64,000 bases of DNA from Pogona vitticeps (Eukaryota > Chordata > Lepidosauria > Squamata > Agamidae): assembly GCF_051106095.1 (NCBI RefSeq), contig NC_135783.1, forward strand, positions 204,086,472-204,150,471, in the 5' to 3' direction. Both the position numbers and the translations under genes were made by a program. Under the pieces are notes generated by a model. It was not told the DNA's origin. It made no database searches and saw nothing but the letters and a program-made list of their open reading frames with translations. Shown piece by piece: positions 44,001 through 53,600 of the stretch (the first letter of the stretch is position 1; the number at the start of each line of letters is the position of its first letter).

Positions 44001-44475
44001 TTTTATAACTATGCTAGATTTATTACACATTGATAGCAACAGAGTTGGGAATCAGGATTTCTTGAAGTTGACAGTTGAAGTTTAAATGTATTATACAGTT
44101 ATTTGCTGGGAACACTTTTCTTCCTGTCCAATGTAGGCTGAAAAGTTTGAAAGACAAAAGCGTGAGAAGCAAGAGGACTTGGAATATGCTAGACAAAAAG
44201 AACATATTGCATTGTGGAAGGAGCAGGAATTCCAGGAGTATGCAAAGAAAGTGATTGACGATACATCCAAGACCACTCGGAATCTTTACCCTCTTATTAG
44301 AGCAGCAAATGAAGGCAGTCTTGGTAGTACTGGACTAGTTCAAAGAGAGAGGCTTCAGTCCTGTGACAAGCATGACACTAAGCTACCCTATATAGGTGAC
44401 ACAGCTCAAGAGATGAAACTCTTGAATGAACATGGATATAATCATACTAAGGCACGATTAGGTTTTACATGGTAA
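31205..44475 (+). CDS. CFAP210: Cilia- and flagella-associated protein 210 (CCDC173), nine coding exons
   Basis: Coding exons: 31205-31289, 33440-33654, 35157-35330, 35422-35615, 36755-36911, 39806-39945, 41959-42151, 43282-43446 and 44137-44475 (stop included). All introns are GT-AG and phases agree, giving 553 codons plus stop; the human protein is about 552. The product is almost entirely charged coiled coil, rich in Glu, Lys and Arg. Conserved blocks include ITILPKAEWQRIQDSL near residue 47, QYYQNERVKRF, QIKEHE, EKQKQEEED, DERIAREVAE, FQEYAKKVI and the C-terminal RLGFTW. CFAP210 is a microtubule inner protein of axonemal doublets (established knowledge). Exon 1 is Arg- and Pro-rich and the least certain part; its ATG is chosen by frame and by the donor C|GTGAGT. 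The 3' neighbour PPIG converges on it. Confidence 0.95.
31495..32060 (-). mobile_element. Degraded L2-group LINE 3' fragment
   Basis: Lies in CFAP210 intron 1. Words such as GAGCAGCCACAGAGAAGG, CCTGATGATCTTAAAGC and TTGGGCCCAAGCAGTTTAATATT parallel the 3' part of the LINE at the left window edge (GGGGGCAGCTGCCGAGAAGG, CAGGGCCCAAGCCGTTTAGGG). The left end, CCACCTTTCTCCTTAAAAACG with GGGCGGATTACA, looks like the family's 3' tail. It is much more diverged than the copy at 1-1440. Confidence 0.7.
32120..33172. mobile_element. Non-autonomous hAT transposon with 8-bp target duplication
   Basis: Flanked by GCACAAAC at 32112-32119 and 33173-33180. The ends are CAGGAGTCTCAAACTC and ATGTTTGAAATCCCTG, imperfect inverted repeats of the hAT type. 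The 1053-bp interior is GC-rich and has no transposase. It contains a long internal hairpin (about 32895-33045). It lies in CFAP210 intron 1, and the 8-bp duplication is diagnostic of hAT (family knowledge). The frames across it are not genes. Confidence 0.88.
33655..35156 (+). other. CFAP210 intron 2
   Basis: No gene or clear element. A stretch at about 34500-34655 carries two opposing copies of the reptile-wide motif around AAGTAAATCTCACTGAATGCA and CATACTTACTTGTGAGTAAC, possibly a decayed palindromic repeat. Confidence 0.5.
36233..36368. mobile_element. hAT MITE with 8-bp target duplication
   Basis: Flanked by GTCTAGAA at 36225-36232 and 36369-36376. The 136-bp element begins CAGTGGTCCTCAACCTTGGG, ends CCCAAGGTGGGGGACCACTG and is palindromic throughout (CCAGAAACCTTGG, CTGGGAGTTGTAGTCCAAG). 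It lies in CFAP210 intron 4. A shorter relative is at 48600-48711. Confidence 0.92.
36912..39805 (+). other. CFAP210 intron 5
   Basis: Long intron. The middle (37330-38460) is an unusual pyrimidine-rich block described separately. The rest is AT-rich without recognisable content. Confidence 0.55.
37345..38460 (-). repeat. Unidentified repeat or retroelement remnant with coiled-coil frame
   Basis: On the minus strand a frame (37839-37579) encodes a Cys-containing start (ALTCKLCLSFCLRRK) followed by a heptad-like stretch (AVLEEVKELEQEVATLKAI). An overlapping second frame (37619-37401) is rich in Glu and Lys. Upstream on that strand, 38285-38372 and 37963-38050 form a diverged direct repeat (AAACTTCTGTTTGCTC / AAATTCCTGTTTGCTC, then GTCTCAGTTTTATTC in both). 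Tandem 5' units followed by a coiled-coil ORF resemble the start of some LINEs, but I do not recognise the family. It could also be a decayed processed gene. Confidence 0.35.
40999..41077. repeat. (TA)n microsatellite
   Basis: About 79 bases of uninterrupted TA dinucleotides in CFAP210 intron 6, followed by a (TTTG)n run at about 41083-41112. Confidence 0.97.
41083..41155. repeat. (TTTG)n run and interspersed repeat end
   Basis: Seven or so GTTT units lead into ATACCCCGCCTATCTGG and CCACTCTAGGCGGC, the same terminal repeat motif seen at 7650-7712. The microsatellites are probably expansions of that repeat's simple 3' tail. Confidence 0.7.
41325..41735. mobile_element. Tc1/mariner-type MITE
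   Basis: Begins CAGTGGTACCTTGACTTATG after TA (41323-41324) and ends GTAAGTCGAGGTACCACTG followed by TTA. The interior repeats variants of CATAAGTCGA and GTTCATA in both orientations and has no coding capacity. This is the TIR style of pogo/Tigger-like elements. It lies in CFAP210 intron 6. Confidence 0.85.
42415..42760 (+). repeat. Very old L2-group LINE fragment (tentative)
   Basis: In CFAP210 intron 7, the words GCACTGCATTAGTTGCCTA, TTAAAGCCCTA, GGCATTTTCTCACTTGGC and CTCTGGAATTCTCTTTTCCAG follow the order of the L2 RT C-terminal region (HWLPV, KALNGLGP, AAPRLWNAL) seen in clear form at 1-300 on the other strand. Divergence is high. Confidence 0.4.
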
Positions 44476-44595
44476 AAAAAGGATTCTGAATCTTTAAAAG
44501 AATGCATTATGGAAGAATAAGAAATTAGCAAATTGTTGATACTATAGTGAAGATTGTGTCTAAATATGTTTGTACAAAAATTTCAAGAACTGTTT

Positions 44596-44601
44596 ATTAA
44601 A
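44596..44601 (+). promoter_or_regulatory. Candidate CFAP210 polyadenylation signal
   Basis: ATTAAA lies 121 bases after the CFAP210 stop, a common variant hexamer, followed by a GT-containing stretch (ATGATGTGTAG). An AATAAA further on near 45216 is an alternative. Confidence 0.5.
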
Positions 44602-44754
44602 TGATGTGTAGTATTTTCAAGCAGTGTAAATCTTTACTTTCCCTAATTACCAGGTTTGAAAAATAGAAAAAGATCTGTAGTGATATTTTGAAAAACCAGT
44701 TTAGAAATTATGAATTTCTGCTGCTGTATTTACACCTAATTCTACTCTTCACCA

Positions 44755-44835
44755 TCATCTTAGAACTGCAGAGCTGGAAGGGGCCCTATGGATCACTGAG
44801 TCCAGCTCCTGTCAAGGAGGCTCAGATTTGAATGC
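44755..44835 (-). repeat. CR1 LINE 3' end fragment
   Basis: TTAGAACTGCAGAGCTGGAAGGGGCCC followed in order by ACTGAGTCCAGCTCCTG matches the reverse complement of the conserved CR1 3' UTR of reptiles and birds (AGAGTTGGAAGGGACC ... GTCCAACCCCCTG). Only about 80 bases remain. Confidence 0.75.
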
Positions 44836-47090
44836 CAGTAAGAATTTACACTTGTGATGAAACTACTTGCTCTTCATTTTCCATATATGATTTTAGATTG
44901 AAAACAGCCATTTAGTCCCAAATCTGAGATTTCCGATCATCTATTCACCTCTACCATGCAAAATGGGGAGCCACAGGCAGGGGAAAATACTAGGTGGCAA
45001 CATCCTCCACTTGACTGGCAAACCAGATGTGCGAGAGTGAGATTTGGGGCTGCAGAGGAGATCCAACCAGAGGAAGGAGGTTCAGACCTCTTTCCTCCTA
45101 TCCTCCGTTTTTCCCTTGCATCTGCTGTTCTTCTCTGCTTTATAGGTCAGGCAAACCTAGAACTGAAAATTGTTGATTGAACATAAAAAGAACAAGTGTC
45201 TGGTTATCTATGCAAAATAAAAAGGTTGGGCAAACTATTGTGGATTGCAAATTTAAAATAAATGCTGTCCTCAAAATTGAGTCATTTTTATGATAAGACT
45301 TTTTAAAAGTGCCCCATTTGCTCCTAAAATGTCATACAATCTTCAGTAACATGCATTCCCTGTGCAATTTCTTAACAGAGAGAATGTACCACTCCCTCCT
45401 CAATTTTAACTGTTTTTAGTTAACTAAAAATGGAGCTGGCACCTAAAAGTCTTTTATGTACAAATCTACAATTACCCCTTGTATTCTTCATTTTAACTTA
45501 AATGAAGGAGAAAATGAGTTCTTTCTGTCACTGCTATTGTGAAACCACAGAGAGAAACTCTTTGAAAGTCTACTTCAAATCACCCAGAAATCCTTTTGTA
45601 CATGTTCCTGGGGCTCTGTCCATAGCCCATTATAGATAAAACATTCCTGGTTAGCCAACGATGTGTCCCAGCAATTATCGTAAATAATAGAATCTATAGT
45701 GATACAAGAGAGTGTCAAAATGGCATTTAGTTTCTCAAAATATTTTTAATAGGTAAGTTGCATGTTCCATAGCATATTCCAAGCATGTTCATCTGCTCAT
45801 CTCAGCCAAGCTTTACAGACTACAAAATTATCTCAAAATAACAGATTTCCACACTCTTCAGGTAACACAGAGAACTATTTTGTTATCCAGAATACTCATA
45901 TCTTCCAAGAGATCTGTGAGTACGCACCCAGTCACTACAGTGTAATGGTTCAGGTACAGTCTATAACCATTTTTTTTTACAGAAAACACACCAAAGTTAA
46001 CACAGATATATTTTTCTGTACAGCTTTACAGAGGTATATGCTAAAGGGACTCTTAAACACAACCTAAAAATCATTTCAACTTGTTATAAACAAACATGTT
46101 ATAAACATGCTCTGCATGTTCCTTTTTTTAAAAAAAGATCAATTGTTGCAATATAGTGCAAAGTTTTAGGCTGGTATGTTCCCTATCCTCAGAACCATGA
46201 TGAATGCAAACATTCCGTCTTTTAATATTTAGACTTGCATACAAAGAGCAAGTACAAAGATCCAGTGCTGCAAATTGACTGCTGTGGCAAACATCACTTT
46301 GAATACATGGACTGAAGACTAATTTAATAGGTCTGCTTACTGTAGTAGTAACAGCCACTTGCGGCCAAGTCAGTTTTGACTTATGGCAACTTGTCCCAAG
46401 GTTTTCTAAATATATAGTACTCAAAAGTCAGGGCACACTGGGACCATGTAGCTTGCCCAAGGCCACACAGGGAAGCTTTTTGGATAATCTATGGAAACTC
46501 GGTGGGAAGCAGCACTCATATAACCTTTAAAATTTCACAAACCTTGAAAGTCCTATTAAGATTCCATAAGTTGAATGCAATTTGGCAGAACATAACTCAT
46601 ACACACAATCTGCACATATCTTGTTACATTTCATGCTTCATTTGAAGTCAGGAAGTATTCTATTTTTTTAATAATGAACACCAAATGGCATACTTGTTTT
46701 TCACTGGATCGCTCAATATTTAAATAAGCTGTCATTAAACTAGATACTTTTTGGCTCCATTCAGGCATATCTTGGCTCAGTAAGTTAAAATCTGTAAAAT
46801 AAGCCTTGTGCCCTTATACTGTCCTTTCCTTGCTTCTCTATGTACTAAAACTGAAGACCTTTGGGTTAATGAATCATAGCATCTTGTTATGCTTGAAGTG
46901 AGGAGAAACTTGCAACTGTGGTTTGTAGAATGATCTTCAAAACAGACACGTTAGTTCCATTTCTGTGCAAAACAATATTCAGGAGATTTTAGAGTTGGGT
47001 GAAATGGATTTCATGAAGCACACACAAAGAGGTGCACACACCTCCTGCTCAGTTCCTCACAGACAAGTGCAGCAGCTCTGTGAGGAAATA
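44836..47090. other. Intergenic DNA between converging CFAP210 and PPIG
   Basis: No gene recognised. It contains an old SINE-like stretch at 46335-46500. The frames at 44956-45180, 45762-46067 and 46128-46424 have no motif or splice context. Confidence 0.5.
46335..46500 (+). repeat. Old tRNA/CORE-type SINE fragment
   Basis: GCGGCCAAGTCAGTTTTGACTTATGG, read in pieces, is followed by AAGGTTTTCTAAATA and GCTTGCCCAAGGCCACACAGG. The last piece resembles the conserved core of MIR-like SINEs and the first a common reptile SINE head. Diverged and incomplete. Confidence 0.5.
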
Positions 47091-47098
47091 TGATAGAC

Positions 47099-47610
47099 CA
47101 GTGGTTCTTAACGTGGGCGATAATGCCCCCCAGGGGGCGATTTCATTTTTCAGGGGGGCGGTAGAACGAAAAGGGGCGGCGTGGGGGCGCTGGAGCAGAA
47201 GGGGGCGGTAGGGGGGCACTGGAGCAAGCCAAACCTGTGAAGATGGCTGCAGCCTTTTTACAATGTGCATGAATATATATTTTCCTCCAATCTTAATTTA
47301 GTTTCAGAGTTTTTGTCTTGAAATTTTTAGTTCCTGCACTGCGGTTTGTTTTTATGCCCTTTTTATATTTCTTTTTGAGTCTTAAAATTCGCTTGCAACT
47401 AAATCATTAAATGTTACTTTTTGGGGGCATTTCATTTTCTTGGAATTGAATTTTGTTTTCAGGAGTCATTGGATTTAAGTGTCTTAAATAAATAAACAAA
47501 TAAACAAATAAACAAACAAATAAATAAGATATCACCGCGGGGAGGGGGGCGATGATAACTTCCTCAATGCCTCAAGGGGGTGTTTCTTTCAAAAAGGTTA
47601 AGAATCACTG
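47099..47610. mobile_element. Non-autonomous hAT element with 8-bp target duplication
   Basis: TGATAGAC occurs at 47091-47098 and 47611-47618. The ends CAGTGGTTCTTAACGTGGG and AAAAGGTTAAGAATCACTG are inverted repeats. Subterminal GGGGGCG runs lie on the left and GGGGCGATGATAACTTCC on the right. An AAAC/AAAT simple repeat sits inside at about 47487-47527. No transposase remains. Confidence 0.92.
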
Positions 47611-48599
47611 TGATAGACTGATTCAGCCAATGGAACCTGCAGCTGGGAAGTATGATGATCCTATATATAGGATAATACCAAGCTGAGTTACTTACCCAGA
47701 GGCAGTGTAGATGGCATCGGACAATGATAGGGCTCTAATGCAGTTCATCTGAAGAGGTATGCCTGAATTCAAACATCTGGAACATTTCTAGACAGAGGGT
47801 TCCTTACTCTAGCAGTAAGAAGATACAGTATTACACAGCTATTCTCATCAGATTTTCTTGTGTAAGGAAAAAGGTGGAAGTAGTGGAAAAACAAACGTGG
47901 CTAGTGGAGGACAACATCGCCTTAAACGCCAGAGGATGAGGTTAGTGATAGCATGATAAAAGCCTCACTGAAATCACTCTTAACACCTAATGTGAAAACA
48001 AATGACTAAACTATGACCCTACATTGGATCCAAAAGGTTGAGAGGGGGGAATAGAAGTTTTTAATGCAGGGGAGGGGGAATACCCTGTCTTAGGCTGAGG
48101 GAGGGGTCTTCATATGTATGCTTTGGGAAAATAATTTAATGGAGAGAGGTCATGGAGAATGTAACGGCACATGGACCTTAGTTAACACCAGAAGCCAAAA
48201 CAATGCATAAGACAGCTTGATAGGAGGCACAAAAAGCGCAGAGTAGATACTGACAGACCTTTCTCGTGACCCTTATAATAGATGAAAAGGTCATACCATA
48301 AAGTATGGAAATGCCATCTTAAGATTGAGAACAAACAAGCTAGAATAAATGACCAAGACAACACCCTGGTTTTAATAGAAAGTTGAGCAGAAAATAAGTC
48401 TGATTTGAATACTGCCTTGTCACAGTGAAGGGTTAAGTACAGCATATCTGAACAAAGGGCATAAGGTACACTAGATTGCTTCATAAGATACAAATACGGA
48501 AAGCTAAAAATTACTGGAAAGTAATTTTGAACATTAACAACGCCAGGTCACATCTTTAATATATACATTTACAGTATTAGGAAGCAGTGACTTGGGGAA

Positions 48600-48711
48600 G
48601 TGACTGCCAACCTTGGGTAACCCAGAAGACTTCACCACCAGCTGTGCTGGCCAGAGTTTCTGGGAGCTGTAGTCCAAGAGCACCTGGGTTACTCAAGGTT
48701 GGGAACCAATG
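48600..48711. mobile_element. hAT MITE, deleted relative of 36233-36368
   Basis: TGACTGCCAACCTTGGGTAACC on the left and GGTTACTCAAGGTTGGGAAC on the right are complementary. The interior CCAGAGTTTCTGGGAGCTG and GTAGTCCAAGAGCACC match the 36233 element. The target duplication is not clear. Confidence 0.75.
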
Positions 48712-49796
48712 GCTTAAGGGATCTTGCATTCAGTTGCATGAGAATCATCAACAGGCTGGTGAGCTCAAAACAGTGATTCACCATCTTGAGTCATGGCAAC
48801 TGGACTTTATGGTAGAAACATTTTGCTACTCATCCAAGTAGCTTCTTCAGTCTGAGAAGAGTTGATAGGAGGCCTCTAGTATATCGTCCAGGTTGGTTTC
48901 ACTTCCCCCTGGTCTGAATAGGCTCCTTAGAAGGGCAAAGGACTGGGGGTGAGGGATAATCCCACTTCTGCAGTGTTTCTCAATTCATTGTCATGGGTCG
49001 TTAACAGTTGTTAACAGTCGTCTTTCTGGTGTGTGTGGTTCTGATCTTTCTGGAGAAGGATGAAAGGGCAGCATGCTAAATAGGAGACAGATTGTATCTA
49101 AGGCCTTCACCCCTCTTGAGTCAGGGATTTTCTGTATGCACATGTATGGCTTCCCTGACCCTTCTCTCAAACCACCTGTCTTCTTGGTCCAAAATGAGTA
49201 CATCTTGGTCATCAAATGAGTGTCCTTTGTCCTTCAAATGAAGGAACACTGCTGACTGTGATCCTGAGCCGTTGCCCCTCCTGTGTTCAACCATTCTCCT
49301 GTTTAGTGGCTGTTTGAGTTCTCCAGTGTAGAGCTCAGAACACTCCTCTTTGCATTGGACTGCACATACTATATTGCTCCTATTGTGTTTTGGTGTCCAG
49401 TCTTTTGGGTGGGCGAGTCTCTGCCTTAATGTGTTCATAAGTTTGAAGTGCACAGGAATTTTGGTGTGTTTTCAGACACACCCGCCATGTAAGGAAAGAC
49501 CAGGTTCTTACATCGGCTCTGGGTCTCAGACTGTTCCATTCTCCTTGTTAAAGGCCCATTTTAGATATCCACAGCCTTTAAGGGCTGTCTTCAGATATCC
49601 ATCTTCCTTCTTTATGGCTTTTGTGGAGGTGGGGTTGTTTCTTGCTCTGTGGTTTAGTTCTGATGACCTCTAGTTTGTGTTGCAATAGGTGATGAGGGTT
49701 AAACTGCATGTATTGATCAGTGTCGGTAGGTTTTCTGTAGATTTCTATTCCTAAGCCTGCAGAGTCCATGAAAGCCAGCTGGTTATCTATGGTGTC

Positions 49797-50337
49797 TGTG
49801 ACAAACCCAGACCTACTGGGGTCTATCACACAGTTACTAAGCTGCCACCAACCATTCCCTATAATAAGTCACACAGACCAGGGATGGATTTTTAAACAAT
49901 AAAAGAATAAGGTTTATTTTAAATACAAACAGGGTAAATAAAACAATCAGGTGAATAAAATAAAGTAACGTGGCTTATTCTCACACACACAAGCATACAG
50001 TTTGGTTCACCTAGAACCTTTAACTTAAAGCACAGACCCTGAACCCATCAGTTCTGGCTAACCAACAGACCCCTGAACCTTTCAGGCTGGTACTCTGACA
50101 CACAGTAGTACCCTGTCAGACACCCAGACTCCCACAACAGCTTCTTCTTCCCCAGCTGCTGCTTCGTCCCAACCCAGTGTCTCACAGTCTGTCTCAGCAT
50201 CTCCCTTCACCACACAGGCATCACATATTTATACAGTACAGCCCCTCCTCCTGATGTCCCGCCTTCCACTCCCCATAGGATGGAACTTTCCCTCCAAACC
50301 CATGACAGACAGGTAACATCAGTGCTGTTATGTAACA
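49797..50337 (-). repeat. 3' LTR of the Gypsy element
   Basis: 541 bp, almost identical to 55467-56009. It contains an AATAAAAGAATAAGG stretch and TATTTATACAG near the other end. Differences from the partner are confined to the first 30 bases as far as I can see. Confidence 0.95.
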
Positions 50338-50604
50338 CCTCCCCTCTTTATAAGTTGTTTTGTAGGGGGAAAGCTAACGTGCTTTTCACCAAAAAAACAA
50401 CCTGTATAAAACACACAACACCAATTATACCTACCATATTATACTTACTTACATTCTAAGTTAAACATTTCAAATAGGCATTTAAACATTTACCATATAC
50501 ATTACATCAATTTACCTTTATTAATACCAACCAAATTCAAAACCAGGTACATTTTAACTTTTTGTTTTCATTATATACATATAGTCCATGTTCTTTCGCC
50601 GTCT

Positions 50605-53600
50605 TCAGTCTTCAGGTCTTCTTGATAAGGCGTCAGCAACACAGTTCACTGACCCTCTGACCACCTTCACTTCAAAGTCATAGTCCTGTAGGTTTAAAGC
50701 CCACCTCATAAGTTTGCTATTGTGGGTTTTCATTGTCTTTAACCATTGCAATGGTGAATGGTCAGTACACAGAACAAAATGTCTTCCCCAGATGTAAGGC
50801 TTGGCCTTCTGGATCGCGTAGACTATGGCCAAACACTCCTTCTCCACGGTTGCCAAATGTCTCTCACCTTTTTGAAGTTTCCTACTCAGGTAGGACACTG
50901 GATGCTGGTCACCATTCTCATCCTCCTGGCACAGAACTGCTCCTACCCCGCTGTTAGACGCATCGGTGTAGATGATAAACTCCCGGTCGAAGTCTGGAGC
51001 GTGCAGGACAGGATAGTTGATTAACGCCTCCTTCAACCTCTGGAACGCCGCCTCACAGTCGCTGGTCCACGGGATGCGGTCATCAGCCTTCTTCCTCGTC
51101 AGATCGGTCAGCGGAGTCGCAATCTCGCTAAACCTCGGGATGAACTTTCTGTAGTAGCCCACCAACCCAAGAAATGATTTGACTTTTCTCTTGGTGGTGG
51201 GTCTAGGCCAATCTCGAACAGCTTCTATTTTGGCCTCCAGGGGTTTTATCATTCCTCCCCCTACCATGTGACCTAAGTATTTTATTTCTGGGCTACCCAG
51301 CTGACACTTGCTGGCCTTTACTGTTAGCCCTGCTGCACTTAACCTCTGCAGCACTAACTCCAGGTGTATCAGGTGATCTTCCCAGGTATTACTGAAGATC
51401 CCTATGTCATCAATGTAGGCCACTGTAAAGTCACTGAGCCCTGCCAAGGTCTGGTCCATCAGCCTTTGGAATGTGGCTGGTGCATTTCTGAGACCAAAGC
51501 TCAGGACTCGAAACTCATAGAGACCAAAAGGGCTGCAAAAGGCAGTTTTTTCTTGATCCCTGGGATCAATTCTTAATTGCCAATATCCCTTTACCAGGTC
51601 CAATGATGAGATGAACCGACAACCCCCTATGGTTTCAATCAGGTTGTCTAGCCTGGGCATTGGGTAGGCATCAGGAGTGGTTACACGGTTTAATTTCCTG
51701 TAATCAACACAAAACCTAATGCTCCCATCAGGCTTGTCCACAAGGACTATCGGAGAGGACCAAGGACTAGAAGAGGGGACGATTATGTTCTCCCTCAGCA
51801 TTTCGTCCAGCTCCTTCCGCACCTTGTCCCTATAGGGTCCCGTTACTCGGTATGGGGATACTGCCTGCGGGGGTGCATCCCCTGTGTGGATCCGATGCAT
51901 CACTCCCTTCACTATCCCCGGCTTGTTGGAAAACACCTGTTGATATTTCCTAAGCAGCATTTTTAATTCTTGCTGCTGGTCTTGGGTGAGTGCAGGACTG
52001 ATCTTTACCTCCTCTGGGTTGTATTTTACTTCCCCTCTACCCTCCCAGAAGGGTAATTCAGCTTCCTCACTCTCAGCTGCTTTTATAGCAAATAGAACCC
52101 TCTGTTCCCCTCTGTAGTAGGGTTTTAGGGCATTCACATGAACCACCCTCCTTGCTTGGTTCTCCTCCTGCTCTATTAGGTAGTTCAGATCTGACATCTT
52201 GGAAATGACCCTATATGGTCCTGCCCATTTGAGCTGCAGCTTATTCTCTCTGCAGGGCCTAAGCCAAAGCACTTCCTCCCCTGGGTCAAAGTGCCTCTCT
52301 CTAGCTTTGCGGTCATACCATGTTTTCTGTTTGACCTTCTGCGCTTGCAGGTTTTCTGCTGCCAGCTCTAGATTTCGCTTTAGGTCATTCATCAAGGTGT
52401 CTATGTAAGTCACAACGTCTTGTGGGTCATCCTGGGTGATCTGCTCCCAATTTTGTTTTATCAAATCAAGGGGCCCTTTCACCCGTCTCCCAAATAGAAG
52501 TTCAAATGGACTAAACCCGGTACTGGCTTGTGGCACTGACCGATAAGCAAACAAAAGGGATTGCAGCTTCTGGTCCCAATTGTTTGGATTCTCTGCCAAG
52601 TAAGCCCTAATCATGCGCATTAGAGTCCCATTGAACTTCTCAGTTAACCCATTGCTTTCAGGATGATAAGCAGTGGTTTCCTTGTGCTTAATTCCACAGA
52701 TCTGCCATAAGCGTTTCATGAGCTTTGATGTGAACGATGCGCCCAAATCTGTGATTATCTCTGAGGCAAATCCCATCCTGGACATATACCCCACCAAAGC
52801 ATCGGCCACTGTGTTAGTTTCAATGTTAGTCAGGGGTATGGCTTCAGGATACCTTGTGGCATGGTCCACAATTGTTAGGATGAACCTGTTCCCCCTCTTT
52901 GTGGCCTTGGGCAAAGGTCCCACAATATCCACCCCTATGCATTTAAACGGAGTGTCAATCACAGGCAAAGGGCACAACTTTGCTTTGGTCCTATCGCGGT
53001 TATTCCCCTGCCTTTGACACACATCACATTGTTTACAGAACTCCCTGATCTGCTTCCCTATGTCAGGCCAGTAGAAATTCTGTGTGATTCTCTGCTGTGT
53101 CTTGTTGACCCCTAAGTGTGCAGCAAACATGTCAGAGTGCCCCCTTTGTAAGATCATGGGGCGATACTTTTCAGGTACCACCAGCTGACTTCTGATCCCA
53201 TCTCCCCCTTTTGAGATATTCCTCAGGGTTTCTCTATATAAAATCCCCTTTTTCTCCAGAAATCTCACTGGGGTCTCAGGTGTTAGCTGGGCGTCAGTCA
53301 CCTGTTCAAAACACTTTTGGAGAGTGGCGTCTGCCTTTTGCTCCTGTCCAAATCTGCTGTCTGTGGTTAAGGTTTCCACCACAGCTTCTGAACTTCCCCC
53401 ACCTGCTTCCGTCTCTGGCTCATCATTACCCCCCTGAACTGTCCCTGTGGTGGCTTGTGAGCGTGTAATCACTAGCACCCGTTTCACATGTTCAGCCAGG
53501 TCATTTCCCACGAGCACGGCTGCTGGCAGAGTCGATGAAATCGCTATCCGCCAATCTCCCCTCCAGCCTTGAAAGTTGACAGGTACCTCTGCTACTGGCA

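Noticed and set aside
47487-47527. AAAC/AAAT repeated units considered as a CRISPR-like or satellite array
   Set aside because: Simple 4-bp microsatellite inside a hAT element, no spacers.
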